From Caldilineaceae bacterium (GTDB lineage: Bacteria; Chloroflexota; Anaerolineae; Caldilineales; Caldilineaceae): 64,000 nucleotides of DNA. This document shows, in pieces, positions 47,866-57,039 of the stretch. The position numbers and the translations under genes were made by a program. The stretch's first letter is position 1. The number at the start of each line of letters is the position of its first letter. The notes beneath the pieces were generated by a model. It searched no databases, was not told the origin of the DNA, and was given only the letters and a program-made list of their open reading frames with translations. The stretch lies in the NCBI GenBank assembly GCA_022823185.1, contig JAJDXQ010000033.1:20820-84819 (forward strand), read 5' to 3'.

Positions 47866-48672
47866 TGGGATTCTCCTTGGGGAAATCGAGTTAATGAGTC
47901 CCCTCGTGACAGACACGGCGATCCACTTCCACCCACGTACATATTACAGAGTGGGTATATGAGGCGGGGGATGTTAAGAAAGCTACATCCGATGCCTGAA
48001 GTCACCTGTGGGGACATTTGAATCTGTCGAAGGGGATTCCATTTCAGATGGCGGAAGACCGCCTGTTGCAGATGAATGTGAGGACAGACTTGGAAGTTTT
48101 ATGAGATGAGGCTACTTCTTCTGCTCCCAATAATTATGTCAGAACTCACTACTTTCTGTCCCGCCTAGAATGACCAATTTCGGTCATCTTATGGAACCGA
48201 TTTCGGTCATCTGAGGCCGATCATGTGAGAGTGCCTCCCCTTTTCGGTGTCAACGGTCGCCCTATGACCGGCTAACGCCAGAAACTTCCCAGATTCACGG
48301 TAACCTTTCCGGGAACAAGGATGTCCTACCCGGTCAAGCCGTTGGGCGCCGATTCTGCTGGGGTGGGAACAGGTTGTCTCGGGACGGGGCCCTGTTTGGG
48401 ACCTGAACGAGGCAAGGGTCAAACCGCTCGCCGACGCTGTCGGCGAGCTTCTGCATATGAAAGAATGGGTGGGGAATGGCGCCGACGTTATCGGCGGTTT
48501 ATTGCTGCGCTGCTGCCATGAGTAGGTCAAGCGGACCGAAACGCAGACAAAGGGGAGCGGCCGCTACACACTCTTTGCCAGCGGGCCGAACTGCATCTTG
48601 GACTACGGCTTCCGCGTCATCCGGATGGCGCGGGGGTAGACGGTTTCGACAGCAGAGCGCATGTCTGTGGCC
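47866..48672. other. Gene-poor region with a direct repeat and a possible gene remnant
   Basis: No intact gene is supported in about 800 bases. ACCAATTTCGGTCATCT (48173-48189) and ACCGATTTCGGTCATCT (48196-48212) are direct repeats spaced 23 bases apart, as in the ends of some insertion sequences. From about 48347 to 48520 on the + strand, a frame without a start reads ILLGWEQVVSGRGPVWDL and then PLADAVGELLHMKEWVGNGA before a stop, which could be a fragment of a lost gene. I do not recognise it. Confidence 0.4.
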
Positions 48673-50079
48673 TCAACTGCGCATACCCCAGACGCTGAGC
48701 GCCTTCTCCTCAAAGGCGGGGATCCCAAGCCGTCCCCTTATCTCGGCGACGTCTACGTCGGCATAGACGGCGCCATCGCGCAGGGCCAGGGCGGAGGCCG
48801 CGCCGGCAGCCTCCCCCAGCGCCATCATGGTCCGTGACAGCCGGCATGAGGAGGCGGCAATGTGCGAGAAGGAGGCGCCCCGCGACGCGGCGATCAGATT
48901 GTCATATTCCTTGGGCAGCAGACAGCTGTAGGGGATGCCGTAGGGCTGCTCCAACTCCTTGAGCTTGACGCCTCTGACATTGCGCTCGCCGTGCGTGTCC
49001 AGCGGATGGTCGGCGAGGGCGATGATCTCCTCCCGCCGCGCCTGGCGCAGAAGACCGGCGCGCACGTCCTGCTCGCGCAGCACGTAGCGGCCCACCAGCC
49101 GGTGCGATTCGCGGATGCCCACCAGGGGAAACATGCTCTTGAAGCGATAGCGCTCGAAGCCGTAGTCGGTCTGCATGCGCCGCCAGTGCGCGTGCATGCG
49201 CGCCTGCGCGATGGCTTGCGCTTCCGGATAGGGCATGCTGTGGAACTCGGCGCCCTCCATGGTCGGCAGCACGTTCACGCACAGGTCGCCGTTGGGGTAC
49301 TCGGTCACGTGGGCGGCGGGCCTATGCGTAGCCACCCAGTCCTGGATTTCGGGGGCGCGGGCCGCGGCCGGCAGTTCGTCCGCGCCGGCTTCGGCAGCCG
49401 GCGTCACGCGAAAGACCTGAGAGATACCGTTGACGATGGGGGAGGCGCTGTCGGGGGCCGACGGCTCCTGGTAGAGTTCGTGCGGCTCTTCGCCAAAGGC
49501 CATGCCGCACTCGGCGGCGCGGGCCAGGTGGCAGCCGCCGGAGCAGTCGATGAAAAGCTTGCTGCGGACGGTCTCGGGAGGGCCGCCGTCGAGCGGCTGG
49601 GCCGTGATCGAGACGATCCGCCGCCCCTGTACGCTGACATCGGTAAAACGGGTGCGCAAACGGATTTCGACGCCGGCCTCGCGCAGCATCGTGCGCATGG
49701 CCTCGGCCATGGCGTCCGGCTCGAAGTGGACGCGGCGCGCCTCCGGTTTGGGCAGCCCGGCCCGTCGCAGCGAGCTTTCATAGGAGCTGTCCGGATCGAT
49801 GCGCGAGAAGCCGTAGGGCTCCTCTTTGCTGGAAAAGTGGACCGTCCTGCCGACGCCGATCGCATTCGGGCTCAGCCGCGCGGCCAACTCATAGTGAACG
49901 CCCGGCCCGCCGATCCCCGGCTCCCAGTTGTTGACGCCGCCCACTGTCGAGGTGCCGCCCAGTTGGGACATGCTGTCCAACAGGAGAATGCGCGCCTCCG
50001 GGTCGGCGCGCGCGGCGCGTATCGCCGCGCCAAAGCCGCCGGAGCCCCCGCCTATGATCAGAATATCGGTCTCGATCAT
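48673..50079 (-). CDS. FAD-dependent oxidoreductase
   Basis: This 468-residue protein begins ILIIGGGSGGFGAAIRAARA, the FAD dinucleotide-binding motif (GxGxxG). It continues with LGGTSTVGGVNNWEPGIGG and ends with a C-terminal SHIAASSCRLSRTMMALGEAAG FAD-binding segment. The layout matches the large FAD-dependent family (the xanthan lyase-linked type) often found with sugar transport operons. It is the last gene of the system 3 cluster, placed after the binding-protein gene and its hairpin. ATG 50079 is chosen because the dinucleotide motif starts eight residues in. Substrate unknown. Confidence 0.85.
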   Translation of the reverse strand: MIETDILIIGGGSGGFGAAIRAARADPEARILLLDSMSQLGGTSTVGGVNNWEPGIGGPGVHYELAARLSPNAIGVGRTVHFSSKEEPYGFSRIDPDSSYESSLRRAGLPKPEARRVHFEPDAMAEAMRTMLREAGVEIRLRTRFTDVSVQGRRIVSITAQPLDGGPPETVRSKLFIDCSGGCHLARAAECGMAFGEEPHELYQEPSAPDSASPIVNGISQVFRVTPAAEAGADELPAAARAPEIQDWVATHRPAAHVTEYPNGDLCVNVLPTMEGAEFHSMPYPEAQAIAQARMHAHWRRMQTDYGFERYRFKSMFPLVGIRESHRLVGRYVLREQDVRAGLLRQARREEIIALADHPLDTHGERNVRGVKLKELEQPYGIPYSCLLPKEYDNLIAASRGASFSHIAASSCRLSRTMMALGEAAGAASALALRDGAVYADVDVAEIRGRLGIPAFEEKALSVWGMRS

Positions 50080-50114
50080 GCCAATCCCCAGTTGCCAGTC
50101 TTCGGCTGCCAATA

Positions 50115-50146
50115 ACCAGTGGCCTGTGAAGTAACAGGCCACTGGT
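50115..50146. repeat. Intercistronic hairpin after the system 3 binding-protein gene
   Basis: A perfect 13-base stem (ACCAGTGGCCTGT with ACAGGCCACTGGT) around GAAGTA lies about 30 bases after the binding-protein stop. It shares CCAGTG with the system 1 hairpin. Confidence 0.75.
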
Positions 50147-50176
50147 CCCTACCTACGATTCACTGTCTACCGCCGT

Positions 50177-51793
50177 TCACTCCAGCGCGTCGTCCGGGCT
50201 CATGATGGCCGCGGCCATCCCATTGATTGTATCGATATCGTTGAGGCGATTGACTGCTTCGGTCACCGCGCCCAGGTTGTTTGCTTCCAACGTGGCGAGA
50301 TAGCTCTCCCACTCGGCGTCGATATCCAGGTCCGGGTTCAAAACGACTCTGGCCGCGAACTCATTGGCTGCCTCTTCCAGCGCTCTCAGATTGTCCAGGA
50401 TCACGGCATCATCGCGATCGACCAGATAGTTGATATGCCGCTGCTCTTCCAGCGCGCGGTTGAGAACGCCCTGCACATAGCGCATCATGTCGTCGGGAAC
50501 GTCAACCCATTTGACGTTGTCGCGACGGTAGTCGAAGAAGGCCGGCGGCTCATTCTTGAAGAGGTAGTCACGCGAGTAGAGGTCGTATTCCGGATTGTCG
50601 TTCAGGATCGCGTCGCGGCCGCGCGTCACGGGGACACCATTGACCACGTCATAGGTGATGCCCTCAACACCCACCGTCATCACGTCCCAGCCATCAGTAT
50701 ATTGCCAGTTGACGACCCGGAAGAACGCATCAGCCTCGGCGGCTGTCGCCGCGATAGTCAGAGCCGTTCCGGTGCTTTGCGTGTTGGGCACGACCATAGG
50801 GCCGCTCGTGATACCGGTCGGGCCGGTCAGGCTGCAGATGTAGCCGGTGTCCGCATTGGCGTCAGGATGGGCGTTCCGGATCGCTTCCAGGCGGAAATGC
50901 TTGAAACGCGGCCAGTCGGTGGTGACAGCCGTGTTGCCGGCGTAGAATTTGAACAGCCCGCGGTCGGTGGCGACCATGAAGGTGGGGTCCATCAGCCCAT
51001 CGGCAAACAGTTCTCGCACCCACTGCAGCCCATCCTTCAGGGCCGGCAGCGTATTGGCGAAAACAAGCTGACTGGGATCATCGGGTGAAGGGACCCAGGC
51101 CAGGTGATCAACGCCAAAGGCGCTCAGGAAGGGCTCCATCGACCAGGTAATGCTGTCCAGACGGTTGGGGACAAAGGGGATCAGCGGATCGCCGATGTTG
51201 CCGGGGTCCTCGTCGCGAACCCGTTCCAGGAAGGTGCGGAACTCGGCCAGCGTGGTTGGCTCTTCCATCCCCAGTTTGTCCAGCCAGTCGGTGCGGTAGT
51301 GCAGACAGCGCGGCAGGTTGCCGGTGATTCGGGGAATATGGTAGATCATCCCGTCGGCCTGGCGGTTGTTCTCCCAGACTTCGGCCGGGAAGGCGTCGCG
51401 CACGGTGGGGTACTTGTCCAGATACTCGTCGATCGGGATCAGCAGGCCGTCGTTGAGATACTGTTTGAACTGCCGCGAACTGGGGTTGATGCGGATGACG
51501 TCGGGGTAATCGCCGGCGGCCATCAGTACGTTGCGCTTCTCCTCGTATTCAGGATTGGGCACAAACTGATAGTCCATATCCACGCCGGACCCCGCCTCGA
51601 TCAGCCCCACCCACTCGTTATCCGGCACCCAGCTGTCGCCGATGCCCAAATAGACGACGGTAACGTCCTCGGCCGCCGCCTCCTCTGCTGCTGCCGCCTC
51701 CTCCTCGGTCGTCGCGGCTGGCCCGGCCGCACATGCGCTCAACAGGATCAGGCCCAAAATGATAAGTGGCAGACACAACAAATTGCGTTTCAC
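50177..51793 (-). CDS. LplA-type extracellular sugar-binding lipoprotein, system 3
   Basis: This 538-residue protein has a Sec lipoprotein signal ending at the lipobox LLSAC and an alanine/glutamate-rich linker. The mature part resembles LplA and YtcQ-like binding proteins that serve LplBC permeases. The start is GTG 51793, with AGGAGGAG five bases upstream. It is unusual in lying after its permease genes rather than before them. A TGTTCC/GGAACA inverted repeat stands in the 128-base gap upstream. Confidence 0.88.
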   Translation of the reverse strand: MKRNLLCLPLIILGLILLSACAAGPAATTEEEAAAAEEAAAEDVTVVYLGIGDSWVPDNEWVGLIEAGSGVDMDYQFVPNPEYEEKRNVLMAAGDYPDVIRINPSSRQFKQYLNDGLLIPIDEYLDKYPTVRDAFPAEVWENNRQADGMIYHIPRITGNLPRCLHYRTDWLDKLGMEEPTTLAEFRTFLERVRDEDPGNIGDPLIPFVPNRLDSITWSMEPFLSAFGVDHLAWVPSPDDPSQLVFANTLPALKDGLQWVRELFADGLMDPTFMVATDRGLFKFYAGNTAVTTDWPRFKHFRLEAIRNAHPDANADTGYICSLTGPTGITSGPMVVPNTQSTGTALTIAATAAEADAFFRVVNWQYTDGWDVMTVGVEGITYDVVNGVPVTRGRDAILNDNPEYDLYSRDYLFKNEPPAFFDYRRDNVKWVDVPDDMMRYVQGVLNRALEEQRHINYLVDRDDAVILDNLRALEEAANEFAARVVLNPDLDIDAEWESYLATLEANNLGAVTEAVNRLNDIDTINGMAAAIMSPDDALE

Positions 51794-51921
51794 AGGGACT
51801 CCTCCTCATCTGTATAGTGGTGCGGTCAAGCGAAAATTCTGACGCAGTGTTCCTGCTGGAGGAACATTCCTTATGGGAATCAGGTATCGTCTCGGTATCA
51901 CCTCCTCCGTTCTCGTCGCAA

Positions 51922-52845
51922 CTACCCCTTTTCGGCGCCCAGCACGATTCCCTGCACGAAGTAGCGCTGCACAAAGGGGTAGAGGAGCGCCATCGGCACA
52001 ATGGCAGCGATCACGGTCGCTGCCCGGATCGTGAGCTGGCTGACCTGGGCGTTGCCGTACATGTCCTGGTTGCTGAACCCGATCTCGTTCAGGTTGGCCT
52101 GGATGACAACCGAGCGCAGCAGCACCTGTAACGGCCATTTGGCCGGGTCGTAGATATAGAAGATGCCGCGAAAGAACTCATTCCAATGGGAGACGGCGTA
52201 AAACAGCCCCATCGTCGCAATCGCCGGCAGCGACATCGGGATGACGATCTGAAAGAGGATGCGCAGCTCGCTGGATCCATCCATCCGCGCCGACTCGATC
52301 ACCGCGTCCGGCAGGTTCTCGAAGAAATTGCGCAACAGAATCAGATAGAAGACATTGACCAGGGTCGGCCAGATCATCGCCCAGAGGCTGTTGATCAGCC
52401 CCAGGCTGCGCACCAAGATGAAGCCGGGCACGATGCCGGCGCTGAAGACGAAAGTCACCATGATGAAGAGCATGATGAACTGCCGCCCCGGCAGGTCGCG
52501 GCGCGAGAGCGGGTAGGCCGCGGCCGAGGTGACCAGCAGGTTGAGGGCGGTGCCCACCACGGTGATGAAAACGGTGACGCCAAAGGAGCGTATCAGCGCT
52601 TCGCCTTTGAAGATGAAGATGTAGGAGTCCAGCGTAAAGTCTTGCGGCCAGAGCAGGAGCACCGCCTGCGCGACCTTTTCAGGACTGCTCAGCGAGGCGT
52701 TGACCGTGTGCCAGATCGGCAGCAGGCTGATGATGCCGAGCAGAAGCAGCACGCCGTAGATGATGGTTTCGGCCAGACGGTTGCTGTGCCATCTGGACCG
52801 CAGCGGCTGTTCTTCATAGGTTGAGGTATCGATGTGCGCGCTCAT
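51922..52845 (-). CDS. LplC/YtcP-type sugar ABC permease, system 3
   Basis: This 307-residue permease has six membrane segments and the EAA loop AVIESARMDGSSELRILFQIVIPMSLPA. It resembles the LplC/YtcP subclass of polysaccharide-related importers. It follows the LplB-like gene by nine bases and so forms a transcription unit with it. Confidence 0.92.
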   Translation of the reverse strand: MSAHIDTSTYEEQPLRSRWHSNRLAETIIYGVLLLLGIISLLPIWHTVNASLSSPEKVAQAVLLLWPQDFTLDSYIFIFKGEALIRSFGVTVFITVVGTALNLLVTSAAAYPLSRRDLPGRQFIMLFIMVTFVFSAGIVPGFILVRSLGLINSLWAMIWPTLVNVFYLILLRNFFENLPDAVIESARMDGSSELRILFQIVIPMSLPAIATMGLFYAVSHWNEFFRGIFYIYDPAKWPLQVLLRSVVIQANLNEIGFSNQDMYGNAQVSQLTIRAATVIAAIVPMALLYPFVQRYFVQGIVLGAEKG

Positions 52846-52854
52846 CGGTCTGCG

Positions 52855-53850
52855 TTACCAGAGTGTCGGTTGATCGGCGCGTTTGAGAATATAGTTGGTC
52901 AGCACAATCATGATGGCGGCGATGACGGAGCGGAACAGGCCCACCGCCGTCGCCAGACTGAAACGGCCGTCCACCAGCCCGATGCGATAGATATAGGTAT
53001 CCAGAATGTCGCCGACGGAAAAGACGGCCGGGTTGTACATGACAAAGACCTGCTCGAAACCGGCTTCCAGGATGTTGCCCATGCTGAGGATAAAGACGAT
53101 GCCCATGACCCCGCGCAGCCCGGGCAGTGTGATATATCTCGCCTGCTGCAGCCGGTTTGCCCCGTCAACCATCGCCGCTTCGTAGATGGACGGATCGATG
53201 GAGGCGATGGCGGCCAGGTAGACGATGGCGGCCCAGCCGAACTCCTTCATGATATTGGTTATGACGAGGATGGTGCGGAAGTATTTGGGATTGACCAGCA
53301 GCGCCGGCATTTTCAGCCCGATCGCCTCCAGCCCCTCCGGCACAGCGCCGCCCGGCCCGATGAAGAGCACCATGATGCCGCCGTACACGACCCAGGAAAG
53401 GAAATGCGGGAAATAGGTAACGGTCTGGATCGTGCGTTTGAAGAGCAGGTGGCGCACTTCGTTGAGCAGCAGCGCGAAGATGATGGGGACGGGAAAGCCG
53501 ATGAACAGCTTATAGAGGCTGATGATGACCGTGTTGCGAAAGACTTCGAGGAATTTGGGCAGGGCGAACAGGGTCTCGAAATGTTGGAAGCCCACCCAGG
53601 GGCTGCCCAGAAAGCCGCGGACCGGTGAATAGTTCTGGAAACCCATCACCAGGCCGCCCATCGGGATGTAGCGGAATATGACAAAGAAGAGAATCGCGGG
53701 GAGAAGCAGGAGGTAGAGTTCGCGGTATTTCCAGGCCCGTCCCCACTCCTGCCGGAAGTGGCTGCGCCGTCCGGGGCGCGACATCCGGCGCGCGGTGGGC
53801 CTTTCGCTTACGTCATCGCCCGTTTGAATATCCGTCCCGGCTGCTGTCAT
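52855..53850 (-). CDS. LplB-type sugar ABC permease, system 3
   Basis: This 331-residue permease has the LplB subclass features: a basic N-terminus, LYLLLLPAILFFVIFRYIPMGG, and the EAA loop SIYEAAMVDGANRLQQARYITLPG. ATG 53850 is supported by GGAG five bases upstream; the in-frame start at 53868 is less likely. It is the first gene of the system 3 cluster. Confidence 0.92.
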   Translation of the reverse strand: MTAAGTDIQTGDDVSERPTARRMSRPGRRSHFRQEWGRAWKYRELYLLLLPAILFFVIFRYIPMGGLVMGFQNYSPVRGFLGSPWVGFQHFETLFALPKFLEVFRNTVIISLYKLFIGFPVPIIFALLLNEVRHLLFKRTIQTVTYFPHFLSWVVYGGIMVLFIGPGGAVPEGLEAIGLKMPALLVNPKYFRTILVITNIMKEFGWAAIVYLAAIASIDPSIYEAAMVDGANRLQQARYITLPGLRGVMGIVFILSMGNILEAGFEQVFVMYNPAVFSVGDILDTYIYRIGLVDGRFSLATAVGLFRSVIAAIMIVLTNYILKRADQPTLW

Positions 53851-54289
53851 ATTCTCCACCCCGGCCAACGGAGTTTGTGTATCACCTTGGAAGAGAGTCT
53901 ATCGCTGAAATCCTGATGTATTGAAGAGAAGAGCGCCGCGTCGGGACGAAAGCCGCGGAGGTTGCCGCATCTTCAACCGGGCGGCAACAGGCGGTCCGCT
54001 GGCAGTTCCGAGCGACGGGTGGAAAGGGACGATGAAAGGAAAATACTGTCACCTCTTGTGGAGTTTAACACAGCCTGCCCGCTCTGTTAAGCGATCATTT
54101 CGCGGCCATCAGACGGGCGCATCTCAGCATTGCCAGCCCCACTCTGCCTCCCTATCAGGACGACGCCAACTGACCTGCCCCACACATACTGGTCCAGGTA
54201 ATACGTTCGTATTGGGCCGTAGAAAAGAGGAAAGATGGCCAGGAGGAGGCATACGTCGGAACAGGCAGTCAAGAAACTCAGAGGCGGAG
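53851..54289. other. Spacer between the system 3 operon and the gene fragment
   Basis: No gene or clear promoter is seen. The + strand is open for much of its length, but the translation is not protein-like. Confidence 0.4.
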
Positions 54290-54517
54290 ATGGTGATATC
54301 CAAGCGTTCAGCAGCACTGGCTGCCTTTTCCGTAGCCAACTGGGACGGCGAGGCGTTGACCCGCGCCCTGCGCGAACGCCGGCCGAAACCGATCATCGTC
54401 CGTCCGCTGACCATCGCCTACAACGGCGTGCGCGCCAGCGTCCCATTCTTTTTGCTGGAGGAGGAGATCGACCTGCTGGTGGATGCGGTGGGGGGCCTGG
54501 CCGCGGGCCGGCGATAG
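54290..54517 (+). pseudogene. C-terminal fragment of an aminotransferase class V-like gene
   Basis: The 75-codon frame ends with RPKPIIVRPLTIAYNGVRAS and PFFLLEEEIDLLVDAV. This pattern matches the C-terminus of class V (cysteine desulfurase/isopenicillin epimerase-type) enzymes, where a short strand VRxSxxFxNxEEEID closes the fold. The PLP-binding lysine and the main domain are absent. The upstream sequence does not encode them in any frame I could recognise. It is a relic after deletion or rearrangement. Confidence 0.5.
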
Positions 54518-54798
54518 CGGGCCGCGTTGCTTTTTTCCTGCATTTTGGACCAGTTTGGGTTTCTTATGGGGCACTTCCCCTGATTTGGTGGGTGAAATGG
54601 GGTACAATGTGCACATATTTGCCCGAAATTGGGCCTTTCCAACCCCACATGTGTATAGTATACTTCTGACAGTAGTTGAGTACGGCTACACGCTGGCCCC
54701 CGAAGTGGGCGCTGCCAGAAGCCTGGCACGGGACACACGACACGAGTCCTGGGCTGCAAATCCCCCAATCCGACACATCTGGCTGAATTGAGACGGCA

Positions 54799-55176
54799 AT
54801 GACAATGGCAACCGAGAGTGAACGAATCGCCCGCATCGAGGGCGCCTACGAGCATCTGGCGACGAAAGCCGATGTAGAATCCATTAAGACCGAAGTGCAT
54901 GACGTCAAAGCGGAGGTGCAGACGGTCAAAACCGACTTGCAGAATGAGATACACATGGTCAAGTCTGACCTGCGGGCGGAGATGCAAGCCCTCAAGTCTG
55001 ACCTGCAGACAGAGATACACACCGTCAGAACCGAACTGAAAAGTGACAATGCCAACATGCATGGGGAGATTGCCGGAATCAAGAACGATCTCCGGTGGAT
55101 GAAATGGGCCCTCGGCATTGTCGTGCTTGGCGTCCTGCTGCCGTTCCTGCAATCGTTGCTTGAACGCTTGCCCTGA
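54799..55176 (+). CDS. Small coiled-coil protein with C-terminal membrane anchor
   Basis: This 125-residue protein has a long alpha-helical coiled coil (residues 20-98) and one C-terminal transmembrane helix (about 102-118). Heptad-like units repeat as VKTDLQNEIHM, VKSDLRAEMQA and LKSDLQTEIHT, which are clearly related and point to internal duplication. The layout resembles DUF1640/CCDC90-like and Bdr-like proteins. ATG 54799 or ATG 54805 may be used. A strong terminator follows. Function unknown. Confidence 0.8.
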   Translation: MTMATESERIARIEGAYEHLATKADVESIKTEVHDVKAEVQTVKTDLQNEIHMVKSDLRAEMQALKSDLQTEIHTVRTELKSDNANMHGEIAGIKNDLRWMKWALGIVVLGVLLPFLQSLLERLP

Positions 55177-55251
55177 CGCACAGCTATTGCTGGTGTGCCA
55201 CCGATCGTCGCACCGCTAGCCAAAACAGAATTCATTGAAACGTGACGATGC

Positions 55252-55290
55252 AGGTCGGATCAGAACTTGGTCCGACCTTCTTTGTGTTTT
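55252..55290 (+). terminator. Terminator after the coiled-coil gene
   Basis: AGGTCGGA (55252-55259) pairs with TCCGACCT (55271-55278), followed by TCTTTGTGTTTT. Confidence 0.8.
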
Positions 55291-55773
55291 ATGGGGAATC
55301 TGCCTGATTTAACTTGCGAACTGCGAGGAGGCAGCGCGCAGCCTGGAGAAAGCAATAACACCGTCACCGCGACCGGGAAGGAATCTTCACCCTACTACGC
55401 GGCGCGAAGAAAGTCGCCACCGAAACAGCCCTACGCATTCAACCACCTATAGGGAACCCCAAAAAACTCTCCAAGAGCATTCACTCTCTCTTCCTCTTTA
55501 GCGCCCCCAGCGCCAAGGATCCTCTCATTCTCCATCTTCTCCGGAATACCCCGTATCCGATAGCAATGAAAGCGCCGCCGGTGTAGGGGGTCAGGCTGGG
55601 TCGGACATGCATCCCATGTCTCTGAAAAAAATATGCGGGGAACAAATTGGCGGCAAATCTCTTCAATGCGACACGGGGCTCCAGGCGGCCATTTCCGCGT
55701 TTGTATCTCAGAATGGCCATGCTATGATGGCTCCAACTTGAACCTGAAACGCAACAGGGAGCAGAGGATTCAG
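55291..55773. other. Spacer before the M20 peptidase gene
   Basis: About 480 bases with no supported gene. The ribosome-binding site AGAGGA lies at the end, before ATG 55774. Confidence 0.45.
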
Positions 55774-56976
55774 ATGACTCAGAACCCGGAGCAGTGGACG
55801 GCCCTGAAGGACGCGATCGACGGCGAGTGGATCGCGCAGCAGGCGCAGGCGATGGTGGAGATCCCCAGTGTGACGATGCAGGAGGCCGAGGTCTGCCAGT
55901 ACTACGCTGCCCAGTTGCGCGAGCTCGGCTTCGACGTGGACCTGCGCCGGGTAAACGGCGAACGCTACAACATCTACGCGCGGCTGCCGGGAAGAGGCAA
56001 CGGCCCCAGCCTGATGCTGAACGGGCACCTGGACACAATTCCCATCGGCGACTGCGTGCCCTGCCGCCGCGAAGGGGACCGACTTTACGGGCGCGGGGCC
56101 ACCGACATGAAGGGGGCGATGGCGGCCAAGCTCGGCGCGCTGCGGGCGCTCAAGTCATGCGGCGTCACCCTGGCCGGTGACCTCTGGCTCTCAGCCATCG
56201 TCGGCCACGAGGAGCCGGAGGCTGAAAAGGACGGCCCCCTTGCCCTGATCGAGGACTGGAAAAGCGGCCGCGTCGGCGGCGACAGGATTCTGATCGGTGA
56301 AGGCTGGAACGAGCTATGGGTCATGAGCATGGGCACCATGGTCTTCGAGATCGAGCTCACATCCCCGCGCGGGGGGACCCACACCACCTACGTGCCATTC
56401 GGCGAGAACCCGATCCGATTCCTCGGCGATCTGATCCGGCGTATCAACGCATACCAGGAGGAGCTGGACAGGGGCGCGCTGCATCCCCTGGCGGGGGCGG
56501 AGCGCATCGATGTGGGGACGGTGGAGGCGGGCGACTACTTCAACCGCACGCCCGTGCTTTGCCGGCTGACCGGCACGCTGCGCTGGGGGCCGCGCGCCAA
56601 CGCGGAGGAGGCTCTGGCCGAGCTGCGCGAACTGGCCGCGCCCATCGCCGCAGCCGGCCAGCTGGAGCTGGACGTGCGCATGATCCACGAGCGTGAACCC
56701 TTTGAAACGCCCGGCGACGATCCTGCTGTGCAGGCGACGGCGCAGGCGCACCGCTTCGTGCATGGCGGCCAGGCGGAAATCACCGGAAAACGCATCGTCG
56801 GCGACGCCAACCTGTTCGTCAACCTGGGCGGCGTGCCCTCCTTCTACTACGGCCCCTCCAATGAGACGGCCCATTCGGACGGGGAGTGGGTATCGCTCTC
56901 ACGCCTGACGCAGGCCGCGCAGGTCTACGCCCTCACCGCCGTCGAATACTGCGGCCTGAACGGCGGTGGTGGGTAA
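55774..56976 (+). CDS. M20 family metallopeptidase (ArgE/DapE-like)
   Basis: This 400-residue zinc hydrolase cleaves an amide or peptide bond of a small substrate. Metal ligands are visible in LNGHLDTIP and YGRGATDMKGA, and the catalytic Glu pair lies in VGHEEPEAEKDG. The C-terminal metal histidine lies in NETAHSDGEWV. The lid domain spans about 200-315. ATG 55774 with AGAGGA six bases upstream is preferred over a 47-codon extension. It converges with the creatininase gene; the two could act in one catabolic route, but this is inference. Confidence 0.9.
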   Translation: MTQNPEQWTALKDAIDGEWIAQQAQAMVEIPSVTMQEAEVCQYYAAQLRELGFDVDLRRVNGERYNIYARLPGRGNGPSLMLNGHLDTIPIGDCVPCRREGDRLYGRGATDMKGAMAAKLGALRALKSCGVTLAGDLWLSAIVGHEEPEAEKDGPLALIEDWKSGRVGGDRILIGEGWNELWVMSMGTMVFEIELTSPRGGTHTTYVPFGENPIRFLGDLIRRINAYQEELDRGALHPLAGAERIDVGTVEAGDYFNRTPVLCRLTGTLRWGPRANAEEALAELRELAAPIAAAGQLELDVRMIHEREPFETPGDDPAVQATAQAHRFVHGGQAEITGKRIVGDANLFVNLGGVPSFYYGPSNETAHSDGEWVSLSRLTQAAQVYALTAVEYCGLNGGGG

Positions 56977-57039
56977 TTTGCCGCAAACGAAAGTGGACCG
57001 GTTACTGACTCCTGACCGGCAACCACTGGCCACTGGCTT

